A stretch of 64,000 bases of DNA from Sinorhizobium terangae (GCF_009601505.1 NZ_WITC01000061.1:124001-188000), one strand, 5' to 3'. Counted from the first letter of the stretch, positions 54,435-63,981 are shown. The notes: generated by a model from the sequence alone, not told the origin. Numbers and translations are program-made.

Positions 54435-55469
54435 TCAGCGCTCCGGCCTCAGGCGATCGTCGCAGCGCTCGATGAGATCGGGCATCAGCAAGGTTTGCAG
54501 CGCCTCCGGCGGCTCCCCCTCCATGCGGCGCAGGATGAATTTGCCAAGCAGCGCACTCGGCTCGCCGATCGGCAGGTAAAAGGTGGTGATCGGCGGCGCG
54601 AAATACTGACTGACGTTCAAGTCGTCGGTGGCGTTGATCACGGCGTCGCGCCCATGGACGAGGCCGCGCGCGTGAAAGCCCGAAAAAGCGCCAAGCGCCG
54701 TTGCTTCGTTGGCGCAGATATAGGCGGTAGGCGGGTCGGCCAGACCGGACATCGCGATCACGTTCTCCCGACCGAAAGCGGGCGTCAGCCGACCATGCGC
54801 GACAAGGACCGGATCGAAGGGCAGGCCGGCGGTCTCGAGCGCCTCCCGGTAACTCTTCAGCCGGACGATGCCGTAAGTCAGTTGCTCCATCGGATTGAGC
54901 AGAGCGATCCGCCGGTGGCCGCGCGCGATCAGCCGTGCCATCGACACCCGGATCATCTGCTCGTTGTCGGCATCGACATAGGCGTGCGGCTCGTTGTCGA
55001 TGCTCATGCCATAGGTGACGAAGGGAAAGTCCGCCTCCTGCATCACACGAATGCGCGGATCGTCGGCGCGCGTGCCGGAAATGATGATGCCGTCCGCCTT
55101 TTTCAGCGAAACGATCTGTTTCAGCGTCGCAAGACTTTCCTCGAAGTCGCGCACCGCGTAGAGCGAGACGCGATAGGGGCTTTCCTCCAGCGCCCAGGAG
55201 ATGCCGCTCAAAAGCTGGGCGTATTCGACACCCTCCCATTCGTCCTGCTTCGGCCCCGGTGCCGTCATGATCGCCGCGACCTGAAAGGTCTTGCCGGTAC
55301 GCAACTGCACGCCGTGAAGGTTGAGCTCGTAGCCGATCCGTTCGGCGGCATCGAAGACGATCGCGCGCGTTTCCGGGCGAACCTGCGGCGAATGTTTCAG
55401 CGCCTTGGATACGGTGGCGATCGACAGTCCCGTTTCCTGCGCAATGGTCTTGATCGTCGGTCGCGACAT
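54435..55469 (-). CDS. LacI-family transcriptional regulator
   Basis: 344 aa. HTH RPTIKTIAQETGLSIATVSKALKHSPQV and hinge AAERIGYELNLHGVQLRTG, then a sugar-binding domain (IISGTRADDPRIRVMQ, GRENVIAMSGL, ATALGAFSGFHARGL). Sits last in the minus-strand transporter operon, 4 bp after the hydrolase. Likely the repressor that binds the AAACGTTT sites at 54282 and 61421-61453 and is released by an oligosaccharide. Confidence 0.92.
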   Translation of the reverse strand: MSRPTIKTIAQETGLSIATVSKALKHSPQVRPETRAIVFDAAERIGYELNLHGVQLRTGKTFQVAAIMTAPGPKQDEWEGVEYAQLLSGISWALEESPYRVSLYAVRDFEESLATLKQIVSLKKADGIIISGTRADDPRIRVMQEADFPFVTYGMSIDNEPHAYVDADNEQMIRVSMARLIARGHRRIALLNPMEQLTYGIVRLKSYREALETAGLPFDPVLVAHGRLTPAFGRENVIAMSGLADPPTAYICANEATALGAFSGFHARGLVHGRDAVINATDDLNVSQYFAPPITTFYLPIGEPSALLGKFILRRMEGEPPEALQTLLMPDLIERCDDRLRPER

Positions 55470-55473
55470 GCGT

Positions 55474-57186
55474 TCAGCTCTTGATCCGATTTTCGTCGTG
55501 GAGGGATTGCGCCAGCAGCAAATAGACCGCCGACGTCCAGGCAAACGCCCGGTCGCGCAAGCCCCTCCCCGACCGTGCGTCGAAGTTTTCGGCCATACCG
55601 CTTTTGTTGGCAAGTGCACAGAACTTTTGCGCGATTTCCCGCGCCAATGCACCCTCGCCCTGCCGGCGCAAACCGTCCCACAGGAGATAAGTCGTCGGCG
55701 CCCAGATCGGCCCGCGCCAATAGCCATCATCCTCGTAGAAGCGACTTTGCGGGCTCTCCGTCGCCGGCCCCCATTCCGTAATGAACCCGCCCTTCCTGAG
55801 CCTCGCGACAAGCTTGTCGCGTATCGCAGCCGGAAGACGCTTGCCGAGTAGCAGCGGCATGAACTGGATCAGGCTTTCCCCGCCAAGAACGCGTCCCGGC
55901 TCGCGGGCAAGCCGCGCGCCGAATGTCTCACCGGTCCAAAGCTTCTCGATCAGCAATGCCTGCAGCCTGTCCGCCGTCTCGGACCAAATGGCGGCTCGGC
56001 TGGGATTGCCCTCGAGCAGCGTGGCGAGAGCCTCGCAGGCAAGGATCAGGAATACCGGCAGGTCGGGAGAAAGAACCGGACCGCCTTCGGCGAAGAAACT
56101 CGCATTGTCCCAGCCGCTGTCGTTGCCATGGAAATAGCCCGGCAGTTCGTGCTGTGCGGCTCGAGCATAGGTGAGCCAATAGGCGACCTGCCGGCCGATC
56201 GCATTTGAGAGATAGGCTTTGCGCTCGGGCGTCAGGAAATTCGGCTGCGTCGCGGCAATACAGGACACGGCCCAACCGTGCACCGGCGGTTTGGTAAAGG
56301 CGAAGAGCACGTCGCGGTCGTTCACATAGTCGGGTAGCAGGCCGGAGGGATGCTGGTGATCGAAGATCGCGGCGAACTGGTCGAAAGCAAGATTTTCGTC
56401 GAAGGCTGCAACGCCCAACGCCGAGAAGGCGTTGTCCCAGCTCCAGATGTTGATCATGTGGTTCTTCGACATGTAAATCGCCGGGCACGTCAGCGCACCG
56501 CCGACGGGCACGCCGTTCGTCCAGAGCAGATAGGCGGCAAGCCGATGCGCCTCCTCCCCGCCCGGCACACCGGCGGGAACGGACCGATGCCAGGCGACAA
56601 ACTCCGCCGTCGCACCCGCATGCGCCTCGTCGAAGCTGCCTGGCGTTTCCGCCGGCGGCAAGGCGCGGAAGAAATCCACATTACCCTCGAACCCGCCATC
56701 ACCAGAGAAAGTGAAGGAGACTTCGCTCGAATGATCGCGTTGCCATTCACCGCAGATCGCGAGGCCTCCCGAGACTGCCCGGGGGATGAATTTTACGTTC
56801 TCAGCGGCCGCCACGAGGCAATCCTCGCCGGCGGGCGTGCGATAGACGTAGTCGTAGCGCGAACCTTCGAGATGGAAGCGAACGCCTGCGCGCGCGCCCT
56901 TGAGATGCAGCCGCTCCCCCTCGCCAATGACGAAGCGAACGCAACCTTCGCCGATCCGCGCGACGAGCTGGTCCGGCGAGAGATCGAAGCGCGCTTCGGC
57001 GATCTCGCCCGCTAAATCCAGGAATTCGACGCGGCAGAGCCGGCCGAGCGAGGCACGCTCGTCGCCGCCGCTGACATGCCTCAGATAGAGCGCCCGGTTA
57101 CCCTCGCGGCCCGGCACCCGCATCATCGAAAGCGTCAGGAAGCGTCCCCTCCGGCTGAAGGGAATATGCTCGATGTCGAAAAGCAT
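55474..57186 (-). CDS. Glycoside hydrolase, (alpha/alpha)6-barrel (GH63/GH37-like)
   Basis: 570 aa. N-terminal beta-sandwich (about 1-190) then a helical barrel with MSKNHMINIWSWDNAFSALG, HGNDSGWDNASFF (likely general acid Asp) and GYWRGPIWAPTTYLLWDGL, the signature of MGH1/GH63-type glucosidases and trehalases. No signal peptide, so intracellular. The ABC importer upstream presumably supplies its oligosaccharide substrate. Exact linkage cannot be read. Confidence 0.82.
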   Translation of the reverse strand: MLFDIEHIPFSRRGRFLTLSMMRVPGREGNRALYLRHVSGGDERASLGRLCRVEFLDLAGEIAEARFDLSPDQLVARIGEGCVRFVIGEGERLHLKGARAGVRFHLEGSRYDYVYRTPAGEDCLVAAAENVKFIPRAVSGGLAICGEWQRDHSSEVSFTFSGDGGFEGNVDFFRALPPAETPGSFDEAHAGATAEFVAWHRSVPAGVPGGEEAHRLAAYLLWTNGVPVGGALTCPAIYMSKNHMINIWSWDNAFSALGVAAFDENLAFDQFAAIFDHQHPSGLLPDYVNDRDVLFAFTKPPVHGWAVSCIAATQPNFLTPERKAYLSNAIGRQVAYWLTYARAAQHELPGYFHGNDSGWDNASFFAEGGPVLSPDLPVFLILACEALATLLEGNPSRAAIWSETADRLQALLIEKLWTGETFGARLAREPGRVLGGESLIQFMPLLLGKRLPAAIRDKLVARLRKGGFITEWGPATESPQSRFYEDDGYWRGPIWAPTTYLLWDGLRRQGEGALAREIAQKFCALANKSGMAENFDARSGRGLRDRAFAWTSAVYLLLAQSLHDENRIKS

Positions 57187-57189
57187 GGC

Positions 57190-58002
57190 TTATCCCTTCA
57201 CCGACGAACCGACTGCGCCATCCATGATATAGCGCTGCGCCAGGAAGAAGAGGACGAGCGGCGGCAGGCAGAGGATCACCGTGATCGCCGCGATCGAGGT
57301 CACGTCCACCTCATGCAGGCCCTTGAACATCGAAAGCCCGAGCGTCAGCGTGTATTTCGATTGGTCGTTGAGGTAGATCAGCGGGCCGAGATAGTCGTTC
57401 CAGGCATTCATGAAGTGGAAGGTCCCGACCAGTACCAGTGCCGGCATCATGAGCGGCAGATGGATGCGCCCGTAGATGTCAAAACTGTTCGCTCCGTCCA
57501 TGCGTGCCGCCTCGTCGATCTCCATCGGCACCGTCATGATGTACTGCCGGAGCAGGAAGACGAAGAAGGCGTCGGCAAAATAGGCGGGCACGATCAAGGG
57601 TTTGAGTGTGTTGATCCAGCCCAGCATGTTGAACTCCATGTAGAGCGGGATCATCTTCACGTCCCACGGGATCATCATCGTCGCGAGCAGCAGGATGAAG
57701 AGCGCATCGCGCGCCGGGAAACGGAAGCGGGCAAAGCCGAAGGCGACGAGCGAACTCGAGAAGAGTTGCCCGACCGTCGAGAAGACGACAACGATTACCG
57801 AATTCGAGAGATAGGTACCGAAAGGCTGCTTATTCCAGGCGGCGGCAAAATTCTCGAAGTGCCACTCGGACGGCCAGAAGACCGGCGGAAACTGGTAGAG
57901 TTCAGCCGAACTTTTGATCGCCGTCATGAAGGTCCAGTAGAACGGCGCGATGAAGAGCGCCGAGGCAAGGATCAGCGCCGAATAGAGGAAGGTCTTACGC
58001 AT
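57190..58002 (-). CDS. Sugar ABC transporter permease (MalG type)
   Basis: 270 aa, six membrane segments. EAA loop EIDEAARMDGANSFDIYGRIHLPLMMPALV marks the coupling helix. It starts 8 bp inside the end of the upstream permease gene and is followed by the hydrolase after 3 bp. Confidence 0.93.
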   Translation of the reverse strand: MRKTFLYSALILASALFIAPFYWTFMTAIKSSAELYQFPPVFWPSEWHFENFAAAWNKQPFGTYLSNSVIVVVFSTVGQLFSSSLVAFGFARFRFPARDALFILLLATMMIPWDVKMIPLYMEFNMLGWINTLKPLIVPAYFADAFFVFLLRQYIMTVPMEIDEAARMDGANSFDIYGRIHLPLMMPALVLVGTFHFMNAWNDYLGPLIYLNDQSKYTLTLGLSMFKGLHEVDVTSIAAITVILCLPPLVLFFLAQRYIMDGAVGSSVKG

Positions 58003-58951
58003 TGCGCTCTCCGTCGGTCTGGCGGATCTCGCCTTCGTAGTAGACCCAGGCGGCCGACCAGCGCATGACCAGGAGGCTCAAGGCAAGCACGATGACGAAC
58101 ATCACCCAGGAGCCGGCCGCGGCATAACCCATGTCGAAATACTTGAAGGCGTTGTCGTAGATGTACATGGCGAAGAAATAAGTGGAGCCGAGCGGGCCGC
58201 CCTTCGTCAGAAGCAGCGCGATCGTCAGTTGCTGGAATGCGGAGATGATCGACGTGATGAAGGTGAAGATGAGCATCGGCCCGAGCATCGGCAGGGTGAT
58301 GAACAGCATCTGCGCCCAGCCGGGAACACCCGAAACGGTCGCCGCCTCATAAAGCTCCTTCGGGATCGCCTTGAGGCCGGTCAGGAGGATAAGCATCGTG
58401 CCGCCGAGGCCCCAGAGGCTGGCGATGATGATCGCGACGATCGCGAGGTTTGGGTCGCCGAGCCAGTTCGGGCCGTTGATGCCGACGAGCGACAGCATGA
58501 AGTTCAAGAGACCGTATTCCTTGCTGTAGATCCAGCTCCAGATCGTCACCAGTGCGACGCCGGATATGACGCTCGGCAGGTAGAAGGCGGTGCGGAAGAA
58601 GCCGCTGGCAAAGGTCACGTGGTGCAACATCAACGCCAGCAGGAACGACATCACGATATTGAAGGGCACGTAGATCGCCGCGAACTTCACCGTGATCCAG
58701 AGGCTTTCCCAGAACTGCGGATCCTCCGTAAACATCGAACGGTAGTTGTCGAGGCCGACAAAAGTGCGCTCGCCGACCACCGGCCAGTCGTAGAAGCTCA
58801 TCGTCAGCGAAAACAGGAGCGGCCCGAGCGTGAAGAACAGAAAGCCGAGGATCCACGGGGAAATGAAGAGATAAGGCGCCATATGACGCCCGACGGTCGC
58901 TCGCTTACGGCGCGCCACTCCTGCCTTCGTTCCGGCATAGGCCATGTCCAT
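57995..58951 (-). CDS. Sugar ABC transporter permease (MalF type)
   Basis: 318 aa with a cytoplasmic N-terminus (AGVARRKRATVGRH) then six membrane segments; EAA loop ELYEAATVSGVPGWAQMLFITLPMLGPM. GGAG lies nine bases before the ATG. Pairs with the MalG-type permease. Confidence 0.93.
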   Translation of the reverse strand: MDMAYAGTKAGVARRKRATVGRHMAPYLFISPWILGFLFFTLGPLLFSLTMSFYDWPVVGERTFVGLDNYRSMFTEDPQFWESLWITVKFAAIYVPFNIVMSFLLALMLHHVTFASGFFRTAFYLPSVISGVALVTIWSWIYSKEYGLLNFMLSLVGINGPNWLGDPNLAIVAIIIASLWGLGGTMLILLTGLKAIPKELYEAATVSGVPGWAQMLFITLPMLGPMLIFTFITSIISAFQQLTIALLLTKGGPLGSTYFFAMYIYDNAFKYFDMGYAAAGSWVMFVIVLALSLLVMRWSAAWVYYEGEIRQTDGERNA

Positions 58952-58969
58952 TTCCCCGAGCTCCTCAGC

Positions 58970-60202
58970 TTATTTCAACAGACGCTTCGAGCGAGCCACG
59001 GCATCGTCCAGATGCGCCTTGGCGTTGCCCTGGTCGATCATCGTCGCCTCGATGGCGCGCGCCAAATTGTCCTGGATCTTGCCCCAATTGGCGTTCTTCA
59101 AATAGGCATGGGTCTCCGTGTTCGACGTCGCGAGGATGTCGAAGAACGGCTTGTAGATCGGATCCTTGGTCATGCCCTTCTCTTCGGCAACGCTGGTGCG
59201 AACCGGCAGGTCGTTGGTGCGCATGGCGACCGCTTCCGGAGACGAGAAGAACTTTACGAATTCCCAGGCGAGATCCGGATGGGCGGCGTCCTTGGCGATC
59301 GAGATCGCCGATACCCCGAGCGCCGAATGAGCGACACGATCGCCGAACTTCGGCAGCGGCGCCACGCCATAGCTGAAGCCGGCCGCATCGATGCCCGCCT
59401 TCGACCACATGGCGCTCTGGAACATGGCGATCTTGCCGCCCTTGAAGAGCGTCGCGCCCGAAGTATCGTCGCCGAGATTGAGAGTCACCGCCTCCTGCGT
59501 CCTGGCCATATCGGCAAACATGTCGAGCACTTGCGCGGCCGCGTCGCTGTTCATGTAGCCGTCGATTTCCTTGCCGTCGTCGGAGATGTATTTGGTACCG
59601 TTCGACCACAGGAACTGCTCGAAGTCGTAGGGATCGGGCTTGGCGTCGACGGCAAAGCCGTAAACCTTGTTCGCCTCATCGCGGAATTCTGCCGCCTTGG
59701 CGCGCAGATCGTCCCAGGTCCAGCCGTCCTTCGGCTCCTCGACGCCTGCCTTCGCGAACATCTCCTTGTTGTAGAAAACGACCTGCGTGGTGAAGCCCGA
59801 GGGCATGCCATAGGTCTTGCCCTCGACGCGCGTCGTGTTCATCAATCCTTGGGGAAAATCGTCCGGCTTGATCTCGGCGGCGTCGCGCGCGATCAGGTCG
59901 TCGAGCGGCATCAACGACGTGTAATATTGCGGGAAATTCCACATGTACATGACGTCCGGCGGGTTGCCGGCACCGAAGGCGGCGACGAGTTTCTGGTCGT
60001 AGCCGTCAGCATAGGGCTCGACCTGGACCTTCACGCCCGGATGCTTCTCCTCGAACTTCTTGGCGATCGCCTGCTGGATGGCAAGGCTCTCGTCCGTGTC
60101 CCAGGTCGCAAACCGCAGGGTCTCCTCCGCCTGCGCGGCCGCAGCACCGGTCAGCGACAGCGCCAAAAGCGAGCCGATCATCGACTTCGTCACGTTATGC
60201 AT
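58970..60202 (-). CDS. Sugar ABC transporter substrate-binding protein
   Basis: 410 aa from the ATG (MHNVTKSMIG) with GGAGGAG upstream. Signal peptide ending AQAEE. Family 1 binding protein features: LRFATWDTDESLAIQQAI, VMYMWNFPQYYTSLMPLDDLI, and GGKIAMFQSAMWSKAG. Binds a di- or oligosaccharide in the periplasm. Its start overlaps the ATPase gene end by 8 bp. Confidence 0.93.
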   Translation of the reverse strand: MHNVTKSMIGSLLALSLTGAAAAQAEETLRFATWDTDESLAIQQAIAKKFEEKHPGVKVQVEPYADGYDQKLVAAFGAGNPPDVMYMWNFPQYYTSLMPLDDLIARDAAEIKPDDFPQGLMNTTRVEGKTYGMPSGFTTQVVFYNKEMFAKAGVEEPKDGWTWDDLRAKAAEFRDEANKVYGFAVDAKPDPYDFEQFLWSNGTKYISDDGKEIDGYMNSDAAAQVLDMFADMARTQEAVTLNLGDDTSGATLFKGGKIAMFQSAMWSKAGIDAAGFSYGVAPLPKFGDRVAHSALGVSAISIAKDAAHPDLAWEFVKFFSSPEAVAMRTNDLPVRTSVAEEKGMTKDPIYKPFFDILATSNTETHAYLKNANWGKIQDNLARAIEATMIDQGNAKAHLDDAVARSKRLLK

Positions 60203-61370
60203 GTCTCTCCTCCAAAACCGGGCCACGCGGGCCCCTTCCCTTTTCTTGATTGATGAGCGCCTCAGTCTCGGCATCGAGCCGCCGCGCGACCGCATTCCCG
60301 TCGGCATCGAACAGATGGCAATGCTCGGAAGGAATGCGGATATGGACCCGCTCGCGGGCCGAAACCGGATGCGTGCCGCGCACGACCGCGGTGAGCTCGC
60401 CGCCGCCGTCGAGGCTGATGTGCACGTGGCTTTCGGTGCCGAGCCGCTCCACGAGGCGGACGTTGCCGGCAAGGTGCGCCTCCTCGCGTGAAGTCAGCTC
60501 CAGCTTGTCCGGACGGATTCCGAGCGTCACCGGGCGATCGCGGCCGATCGACCGGGGTGAAAGCGCATCGAGCGAAAGCTCGCGCGCGAGCCCGCCACCG
60601 GCAAGCCCGATGCCCGCCGCGCTTTCGCCCACGACATTGGCGGCAATGAAATTCATCCGGGGGGAGCCGATGAAGCCGGCGACGAAAAGATTTGCCGGCT
60701 GGTAGAACAGTTCCAGCGGCGTGCCGAACTGGCTGACCTTGCCCTTGTCGAGCACGACGACGCGGTCGGAGAGCGTCATAGCCTCGACCTGGTCATGCGT
60801 CACATAGATCATTGTCACGCCGAGGCGCTCGTGCAGCGCTGAGAGCTCGACGCGCATCGTCACACGCAGCCCCGCATCGAGATTGGAGAGCGGTTCATCG
60901 AGCAGAAAAAGCTTCGGCTCGCGTACGATGGCGCGCCCGATCGCGACCCGCTGGCGCTGACCGCCGGAGAGCTGACGGGGCTTGCGGTTGAGGAGCTCAG
61001 CGATCCGGAGAATCTCGGCCGCGTTATTGACGCGCCGATCGATCTCCTCGCGCCTCATGCCGTTCAGCGCCAGGCCGAAGGAGAGGTTCTTTCGGACGTT
61101 CATGTGCGGGTAGAGCGCGTAGTTCTGAAACACCATCGCGATGTCGCGCTTGGCCGACGGCAGGTCGGTGATGTCGCGTTCGCCGAGACGGATCGAGCCG
61201 TCATCGAGATTTTCGAGCCCGGCGATCGAGCGCAACAGCGTGCTCTTGCCGCAGCCCGACGGCCCGAGGAAGCAGACAAACTCGCCATCGGCAATCTCGA
61301 GGTCGATGCCTTTCAACACTTCCAGCGAGCCGAAGCCCTTGCGAAGATTTTCGATGCGGATTGCTGCCAA
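60195..61370 (-). CDS. Sugar ABC transporter ATPase (MalK/UgpC type)
   Basis: 391 aa from a TTG with GGGGAGAG upstream; a longer in-frame start reads into the operator. Walker A GPSGCGKST, signature LSGGQRQRVAIGRA, Walker B LFLLDEPLSNLD, and a C-terminal TOBE regulatory domain (about residues 240-350). First gene of the operon, so the importer, hydrolase and repressor probably share one promoter under the operator at 61421. Confidence 0.93.
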   Translation of the reverse strand: MAAIRIENLRKGFGSLEVLKGIDLEIADGEFVCFLGPSGCGKSTLLRSIAGLENLDDGSIRLGERDITDLPSAKRDIAMVFQNYALYPHMNVRKNLSFGLALNGMRREEIDRRVNNAAEILRIAELLNRKPRQLSGGQRQRVAIGRAIVREPKLFLLDEPLSNLDAGLRVTMRVELSALHERLGVTMIYVTHDQVEAMTLSDRVVVLDKGKVSQFGTPLELFYQPANLFVAGFIGSPRMNFIAANVVGESAAGIGLAGGGLARELSLDALSPRSIGRDRPVTLGIRPDKLELTSREEAHLAGNVRLVERLGTESHVHISLDGGGELTAVVRGTHPVSARERVHIRIPSEHCHLFDADGNAVARRLDAETEALINQEKGRGPRGPVLEERHA

Positions 61371-61420
61371 ATAAGTCTCTCCCCGAACGCATGAGGCAGA
61401 TCGACGCCCCAAATGCTTTG

Positions 61421-61453
61421 TTAAACGTTTTTATTCACGATAAAAACGTTTAA
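61421..61453. promoter_or_regulatory. Double LacI operator at the transporter promoter
   Basis: Two AAACGTTT sites, TTAAACGTTTTTA and TAAAAACGTTTAA, form a perfect inverted repeat with 14-bp arms and a 5-bp centre. Each half is itself palindromic, so two LacI dimers could sit side by side 51-83 bp upstream of the ATPase start. Confidence 0.78.
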
Positions 61454-61596
61454 TTTCCTTGTAAAGCGAAAACTAAGTTATCTTAGAAATTGCTGTGAAC
61501 GGCCGGTGAAGTCGCAGCCAAGGCCCGACACCCCCCACTGCCCTGCCTTCCCGCTTTGGCACCACCTGGTGGGAGTCGAGACATAGGCGCTCGAAA

Positions 61597-61884
61597 ACTT
61601 CTCGGCGATGCTTGTGTGGAATCCCGAGACTCTTTTCCGCCTGCGCAATGAGGTCGGCCCGACGGTCGGGATGAACCTCGACCCCTCGCATCTGATGTGG
61701 ATGGGGCGGATCCGATCGCCTCCGCCCGCGCGCTGGTTCGGCAATACACCATTGCCACGGCAAGGACACCCGCATCGAACGCGGCCTCGCGGATGTGAAC
61801 GGCCTGCTCGAGCTGAAGGAGGTCACCGACGTCGCCAACTGTAGCTGGAACTATATTGCCGTCGGCGCCGGCCGCGCAGCGTAG
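61597..61884 (+). pseudogene. Decayed sugar phosphate isomerase/epimerase (3' part)
   Basis: The first frame reads MLVWNPETLFRLRN, GMNLDPSHLMWMG; the family sequence then continues in a second frame as ADPIASARALVRQY and in a third as HHCHGKDTRIERG, DVNGLLELKEVTDVANCSW to a stop at 61882. At least two frameshifts and no 5' half, so not functional. The GMNLDPSHLxWMG motif is that of AP-endonuclease-2-like TIM barrels. Confidence 0.78.
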
Positions 61885-62190
61885 TTATCGGTAAGCCTAT
61901 CGAATTTTACCGGCGTCGCCCGGCTATGACACACGGCTGACTACGTGATCGGTAAGATCGCGGTTCGTTCAAGTCTTGGCATCACGGATTCCTTTCTCGA
62001 TCGCGACAAAGGAATCCCAGATCCGGCGCCACGCGGCCACCCGATTTCCGAGGCTTGGACAGGGCCGGTCCCTCCGGATATTCGAGGTGAGGAGTGCAGC
62101 TACGCGACAAACTGCCCGCCCGGAACAAACACCGTTCGACGGTGTTTCCTTGGCGCTACCGCAAATCACGACCCGAAAGGACGCCGAAAA

Positions 62191-62682
62191 ATGGCCAAGG
62201 AAAAAACCCTGAACGACCTCTTCCACGATACCCTGAAAGACATCTATTACGCCGAACGAAAGATCCTAAGGGCCTTGCCGAAGATGGCACGCGGCGCACA
62301 GACACCGGAACTCAAGGCCGCTTTCGAGAAGCACAGGGAACAGACGGAAACCCATGTCGAGCGGCTGCAGCAGGTCTTCGACATGATCGGCAAACGCGCA
62401 CAGGGTAAAACCTGCGAGGCGATCGAAGGCATTATTGCCGAAGGTGAGGAGATCATGGAGGAGTTCAAGGGCACTCCCGCACTCGACGCCGGCCTGATCT
62501 CCGCCGCGCAATCCGTCGAGCATTACGAAATCGCTCGCTACGGCACCTTGAAGACCTGGGCACAAACGATCGGTCTGAAGGACGCCGTATCGCTTCTCGA
62601 CAAGACGCTGAAGGAAGAATTCGCGACCGACGAGAACCTGACGAAACTCGCCATGGCGCAAGCGAACAAGAAGGCCGCATGA
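62191..62682 (+). CDS. DUF892 (YciE/YciF) ferritin-like protein
   Basis: 163 aa from the ATG; the frame is open upstream but not family-like. LFHDTLKDIYYAERKILRALPKMARGA, EKHREQTETHVERLQQVF, AAQSVEHYEIARYGTLKTWA and LLDKTLKEEFATDENLTKLA carry the His/Glu pairs of the diiron-type four-helix bundle. Stress-linked in enteric bacteria and rhizobia. Confidence 0.9.
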   Translation: MAKEKTLNDLFHDTLKDIYYAERKILRALPKMARGAQTPELKAAFEKHREQTETHVERLQQVFDMIGKRAQGKTCEAIEGIIAEGEEIMEEFKGTPALDAGLISAAQSVEHYEIARYGTLKTWAQTIGLKDAVSLLDKTLKEEFATDENLTKLAMAQANKKAA

Positions 62683-62705
62683 TCGTTCGCGGCGGCCGGC
62701 GCTAT

Positions 62706-62808
62706 TGCATGTTTCCGTAAATCGTAGCCGATTTAAGGATAAAAACATGCAGCGGCTCGAAGTGCTACAGCGTCATTTGTGCGTCTGACAAGACGCGCGG
62801 CGCTGCAG
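62706..62808. repeat. RIME-like intergenic mosaic element, complete copy
   Basis: Near-identical in layout to 31438-31540: left palindrome GCATGTTTCCG...AAAACATGC around CCGATTTA, right hairpin with GTGCTACAGCGTCATTTG and CGGCGCTGCAG. Confidence 0.75.
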
Positions 62809-62827
62809 ACGCCGGTCGCCGTCACTC

Positions 62828-62916
62828 CCCTGCCGGAAGAAATCGATGAAGGCCTGGCGCGCGGCGCGCGTCTGGCGACGGCGCGGATAATGGAGGTAGG
62901 GGCGCACCATTCTCGA
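62828..62916 (-). pseudogene. Possible LysR C-terminal remnant
   Basis: The minus strand reads MVRPYLHYPRRRQ then TRAARQAFIDFFRQG, like the YPxxR...RAFIDFL ending of LysR effector domains. No upstream HTH is present. The rest of 62683-63244 shows no gene. Confidence 0.35.
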
Positions 62917-63244
62917 GCGCACGCTCCTGTCTGCCCGCGGCGACGTACTCGCCCCCCACCCCGTCCGCCGCTTCCCTGATCCGCTTGAACGATGGATGCC
63001 GTAGCTCCCCGGCGTGTCGGTTCTGATCTCGTCGTTCCCTTCTGCACGTTCATGTCGAACGCTCGCGTTCTTTGAACGGTCAACCGGCGTTGGCCCGAGA
63101 GCCGGTCTCCGAGCGAAAAAAGTTTCCAAAGGCATGCCGGGTGGCCGGATTGAGCACTCTGGGCGCCGGCTTAAGAGCTATGGAGAACAAAATCGTCTGT
63201 TGCTGGTTGGGCTCTACGGTTTAGTGAGTTCAGGAGGATCCACG

Positions 63245-63448
63245 ATGGATTGGAACCGAGTAGAAGGCAACTGGAAGCAGGCCAAAGGCAAGCTCAAGGA
63301 GCAGTGGGGCAAGCTCACTGATGACGATCTGGATCAAATCGCTGGCAACCGCGATCAGCTCGAAGGCAAGATCCAGGAACGCTACGGCATCGAACGCGAC
63401 CGGGTGCGCCAGGACGTCAATGATTGGTGCAACCGCCAGTCCTGGTAA
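63245..63448 (+). CDS. CsbD-family stress protein
   Basis: 67 aa, preceded by AGGAGG. MDWNRVEGNWKQAKGKLKEQWGKLTDDDLDQIAGNRDQLEGKIQERYG (described here by position) is the full CsbD domain. A small hydrophilic protein of unknown mechanism, sigma-B-induced in Bacillus and stress-induced in rhizobia. Lies near DUF892, another stress protein. Confidence 0.92.
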   Translation: MDWNRVEGNWKQAKGKLKEQWGKLTDDDLDQIAGNRDQLEGKIQERYGIERDRVRQDVNDWCNRQSW

Positions 63449-63606
63449 ATGCCGTTCGCTTGCAAGAGTATCCTCGCTTCGTAGTGCTGGTGAGAGTCAC
63501 AAGACCCTCCACTGACATTAGCGCAGCGATCAAAGCAGTTGTCGTCGCCACGAGCTGTGGCGCGATTACGGTGAACGTCGCCAGCCGTGGGCACACACAA
63601 ACTCCC

Positions 63607-63981
63607 CTATGGAGTTGTTGTCTCTCGATCGGCCTCTGCACGGTTTTCAGCTTCCCCTTCGAGCCGCGCGATTGTCGCCTCGATGTACTCTGGATGTTCG
63701 TGCTCGAGGCCGACCGCCTCGTTCCGGGTCTCACGCATCGATACGATGATTTCGTCAAGCTTGGCGTGGATTGCCGCCGTGTCACGGTAGTCTTGGATTA
63801 AAACGACGCTGGTGATCACTATTGCTGCGACTGACAATGCATAGGTGACGACGTTAGTGAAGCCGAAGGGCACCAAAGCGGTGCTGACAACCATTGCGGC
63901 AATTACGAAATAGAAGCCGGGGGGGCGAGAAAGAAAATCGGCCGTTCGGAAAAGGAAGCGATCCACTATCAATTCTCCCAT
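63607..63981 (-). CDS. Low-affinity iron permease family protein
   Basis: 124 aa. Two membrane segments (about residues 23-38 and 43-62), then QDYRDTAAIHAKLDEIIVSMRETRNEAVGLEHEHPEYIEAT, the family's hallmark with KLDE and the acidic tail. Fungal Fet4 members are longer; the bacterial short form is of uncertain transport function. Confidence 0.83.
   Translation of the reverse strand: MGELIVDRFLFRTADFLSRPPGFYFVIAAMVVSTALVPFGFTNVVTYALSVAAIVITSVVLIQDYRDTAAIHAKLDEIIVSMRETRNEAVGLEHEHPEYIEATIARLEGEAENRAEADRETTTP

Noticed and set aside
58229-60253. 674-aa plus-strand frame across the ABC transporter genes
   Set aside because: Antisense of the permease and binding-protein genes, with His/Arg/Glu-rich composition and no domains.
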